Shown piece after piece: positions 60,851 through 64,000 of a DNA stretch of 64,000 nucleotides; the stretch's first letter is position 1, and every line of letters starts with the position of its first letter. The position numbers and the translations under genes are program-made. The stretch spans positions 86,266,446 to 86,330,445 of the forward strand of contig NC_133971.1 of NCBI RefSeq assembly GCF_031877795.1. The letters run 5' to 3'. The notes below the pieces were generated by a model. The model saw only the letters and a program-made list of their open reading frames with translations, ran no database searches and had not been told where the DNA came from. The stretch comes from Strix aluco (lineage: Eukaryota; Chordata; Aves; Strigiformes; Strigidae).

Positions 60851-63734
60851 AGGGGGTACAGCTACCGCGGGGTCGGCTCTGGCTGCCCTGCGGCCTGGTC
60901 TGGCCTCCCCCGAGGTCGAGGCCCGGGCCCGGGCCCAGGCCCGGCGGAGTCTGACAAGCCCATCCCCTCCCTCTGTGCCTCTGCAGGTGGCTGACGAGCT
61001 GGTGAAGGTGCAGGTGTCGCTGAACAATATCGCCGGCAAGAGGGAGAGGATCAAAATCCTGTTTAAGAAAAGTGAGTGGCCTCGAGGAGGGGGGGGCCGG
61101 GAGGAATCGGGGAGGCGGGGCTGGGGCAGCTCGAAACCCCTGTGTCGCGTTTCCCCTTCCTCCTGTGAGCCCCTTCGGTTTTGGTCTCTTGTTTTGCACA
61201 TTTGGCAGAGAAATAGTAACTGAGTGAGATCTTTCTGTTCGTGATTCTCTGCTGCAACCTGTTATTTTCTTGATGTTTGCCTGTATTGGTGCAGTGATTT
61301 GTTCCACCTGAAATGCAGCCCTTGCAGGTTGTTGGAGCATGAGCTCCCGAAATGACTTCTTGCACACTTGGGCTTCTCGGGCACACTAGAGCAGCTCTCC
61401 CCTCTGTGTGTGGTGGGAGTAGTAAGAATCACATGCAGCCACTGGTGGATGGATCCGGGGAGCCACCTCCGAACTGATGGATATCAGGAGCGGATGCTGG
61501 AGAGATGCTTTGTCCTGCAAAGCTGTCTCTTGGCCAAGTTTTGCTGCGTGGTATCGCAGAAGGAACAGGCTGTGTAGGGAGGGTCGTTGTGGTCCAAGGC
61601 TGTGGTGGCCATTTAGTATAAAAATGTAAACTCTGTATCTTAAGGATCAGGATAGAGGACTATTGTCTGGTTTTGTTCTGAGGGCAGGAAGAAGCAGATT
61701 TCACTCACCTTTGATTGTTTTTCAAATAAATAGCAGGTGTGCAGCGGTCTGTAACAAAGCAGTTGTTTGGCTTGAGCCACTTGTCAGTTATTGGTCACAG
61801 TGCTCCAAAGTCACATATTTTCAAATGCTGTAGAAATTCATGAATCTGAAAAATCAACTTTGAGTGGGCAGTGTTTAAAAAGCAACGTGATGTATAGCCT
61901 GGGGGAAAATTGCACTTGTAAATGCAAAAATGTCTCTCTTACTTTTTGTCTCCAAACCTTTTTTCATTCTAGTCGAAGATGTAATAAAATACCTTGACCC
62001 TCAGTACATTGATAGGGTGGCTGTTCCAGATGCCATGAAGCTGCAGTTCATCTTGGCAGGTATGGCACAAATTGATAGGAGATGGGAGTTTTTATGCACT
62101 GTAAAAGTTGTCTTCTACCTAAGCTGGATTGGGATGGATTTCTTTTCTTTAGTTTTAAAGATCTAGCAAGGCACCCTCTTTAGAGCTGTCAGAGAGATGG
62201 TTTGTACAGGGACATCTGTCACTCTTAGTGCTCCCTTGTATGTGTCCATGCTGCACAGTTTTATCAGTTCTGATATTTTCAGTATTGATCAATTTAACCC
62301 TGAATAAAAGGTTGAAAAGAAATAGTGGAGCTAGAACAGTTTTCCTCCTGAATGTATTTGAAACACCTTCTAGCCTTGTCCTCTTTTGCCCCAAAGAATT
62401 TGGTTCAGTCTTGTGTTGGTATAGTCTGCAGATGAAACTTGGTGGAGATTCTCCTGCCTTAAATTGGGGTGAACCAAGATGTGGGGATGAGCAACAGAAA
62501 AGTCTAAATAAAATCATAAACAAGCCCCTTTCTGTACAGCTAGATCAGCTGGAAAACTTGCCTCACCAGTATCTGTGAAAAGCCAAAGCGACGTCTTACA
62601 TTTACTCATGTTGCTTGTTGTCCCTGCCTGACCAGAGGAGCAGGTTATTCCTTCCCGAGCAGCCCTTCTGGAGCAGGTGAAGAACCTCCAGCCCATCTTG
62701 GACAGTGCCAGTATCCAAGGTATGCATGTTCGTCTGCAACTTTGAGCTGCAAATGCCACCCCCAAGCTGTTGCCTATCCTGTTTTTTCCTTAGTGGTTTT
62801 TTTTTTTTCACTGAGCCTCAGACTAGAGGAGAGGATAGCTAAGCACACAACCCGGTGTGAGTAAAGTAGGTACAAACTTAGTGGTATGTCTGCTGTTCCC
62901 TCATCCTACTCAAGGAGGTGACAGAGTAGGTCAGGAAGAAGGTTAGAGACAGCAGCTTGGCAGAGAGAGTGGAGACTGGCAGGTCATTCCTGTTGTTGTA
63001 GAGACGGACAAAGCAACACACACACTAACATGGGTGAACAAGTGGCTAGTTTATTACTAAAAGCATGCATTTTTATATATTTCAGGTGCCAGAGTGTCAC
63101 AATATAATTGGTCAAAAAGTTGTTTTTAACATTCTCATTGGATAACCTTTAGCAGTTTTCCTCCCTGCTTGCTTCATCCTGCTATGTAGTCTGCAGCTCC
63201 TTGAAAGTTATTTGCTTTAAGCCAAGCTTCCCTATCTCAAGGGTACACTGGAAACTTGTCAAAGTCAAACTCCTCTTCAATCAGGTTATCGGCAGACCAG
63301 CTGCCTTCCCCGACACATTCCTGCCTATGAGCTCTTTTTATGTCCAGAACATCTCTGCTCCTGGCACAGGCGGAGGTGCCTTTTTAATTGCTTGCCATAA
63401 CCTTCGTCCAGGTAGTTTACTCTGATTGTAGTTCTTGACTAACCCTCACTGCAGGCTTCCCCTAACTCGTGCCATCCAGAAGCAGTTAGCAGATAAACTT
63501 GGTATTTAATGTACAGGGTAGCTAGGGTTGTTTTTTTCTTATCATATAAAAGGTGTGTTTGTGGTGTGTGGCACTTGTATTCAGAGAGTGGACTTCTGCT
63601 GTGATGTGCTTGTGGAGAAGGAATCACCTTTATTTTGGAAAACAAACAAAATGGATTTCTTTTCTGTGCTTTCAGCAGCTCCTGACCATGCAGCCAAACT
63701 ACAGCGACTCTCTCAAATCCACATACAGCAGCAG
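60743..63734 (+). CDS. DCTN3: Dynactin subunit 3 (p24), 5' part, five coding exons
   Basis: DCTN3 is the small coiled-coil shoulder subunit of dynactin, the cofactor of cytoplasmic dynein, and also locates to centrosomes and kinetochores. Exons in the window: 60743-60841, 60987-61071, 61973-62059, 62636-62719 and 63676-63734. All donors and acceptors are GT/AG and phases agree, giving 138 codons. The human protein is 186 residues, so about 48 residues lie past the right edge. Recognisable segments: [10 protein letters not shown] near the start, [21 protein letters not shown] (residues 34 on), [20 protein letters not shown] and [15 protein letters not shown]. The protein is helical throughout, as expected. 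An in-frame ATG at 60,668 would add 25 residues, but it lies inside an X-box and is probably upstream of transcription. Both related solo LTRs lie close by, one in intron 4. Confidence 0.95.
62991..63315 (-). mobile_element. Solo LTR, copy 2, in DCTN3 intron 4
   Basis: A 325-base element closely matching 58,985-59,313, flanked by a perfect 6-bp duplication CATTCC (62,985-62,990 and 63,316-63,321). The first bases (TGTTGT) have drifted from the TGTCA of copy 1; the end is CCGACA. It lies between coding exons 4 and 5 of DCTN3, antisense to it, and does not touch a splice site. Confidence 0.85.
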
Positions 63735-64000
63735 GTAGCGTGAATATTCTTGACAGTCTTGACTAGCAGAGAGGAAAAATAATTTGTCAGTGGCTGTACT
63801 GACACTCCTGTATTTGCAGTTGCTTGAACTGCTCATTTATAGCACTTACACTTGAAGTGTAAGTACATTGCAGGGGAAGTAGCCAGGATTTCTGCTCAAA
63901 ACAGAGGTTTGAATGACACTTAATAAGCAGCAGTGGGTTTAACCAGCTAGAATTCCCCTTTTCACTGGGACACTGAGGTGAAACATTGCACTCCTCCAGT

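Overview
The window is vertebrate nuclear DNA, most likely from a bird. It carries four spliced protein genes with GT-AG introns and CpG-rich promoters: GALT (minus), then SIGMAR1, ARID3C and DCTN3 (all plus). This is the mirror image of the mammalian order DCTN3-ARID3C-SIGMAR1-GALT (human 9p13), a segment that corresponds to the Z chromosome in chicken. A CR1 LINE tail (about 36,674-36,724) and an avian-style class II (ERVK/betaretrovirus-like) provirus fit a bird; the species cannot be named from this sequence.

Layout. 1-16,394: no recognisable exon; AT-rich islands with homeodomain-type TAAT/ATTA cores (best at 5,160-6,080, 10,060-10,460 and 14,560-15,070) lie in ordinary intergenic sequence. 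16,395-19,946: GALT, 11 coding exons, 366 codons. 19,947-20,144: a 198-bp CpG-rich interval between the GALT and SIGMAR1 start codons. 20,145-23,625: SIGMAR1, 4 exons, 226 codons. 23,626-29,200: intergenic, with TG/CA-rich minisatellites, a long inverted repeat and one AT-rich island. 29,297-50,200: ARID3C, with an N-terminal acidic exon, a 12.5-kb intron full of minisatellites and AT-rich islands, then six exons coding the ARID and REKLES regions. 51,854-58,593: a full LTR-to-LTR provirus with a 6-bp target duplication, a broken mosaic gag, a dUTPase-protease frame, a decayed pol and no env. 58,985-59,313 and 62,991-63,315: two related solo LTRs, each with its own 6-bp target duplication. 60,743-end: DCTN3, first five coding exons (138 codons); the 3' end lies beyond the window.

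The four genes do not form a pathway: GALT is the Leloir-pathway uridylyltransferase, SIGMAR1 an ER chaperone-like receptor, ARID3C a DNA-binding protein and DCTN3 a dynactin shoulder subunit. Their grouping is old synteny. The most unusual things are the mosaic gag region of the provirus, a 45-bp-arm inverted repeat at 28.2-28.6 kb, tandem RFX-type X-boxes before DCTN3, the compact head-to-head GALT/SIGMAR1 promoter, and repeated TG/CA-rich minisatellites across ARID3C.
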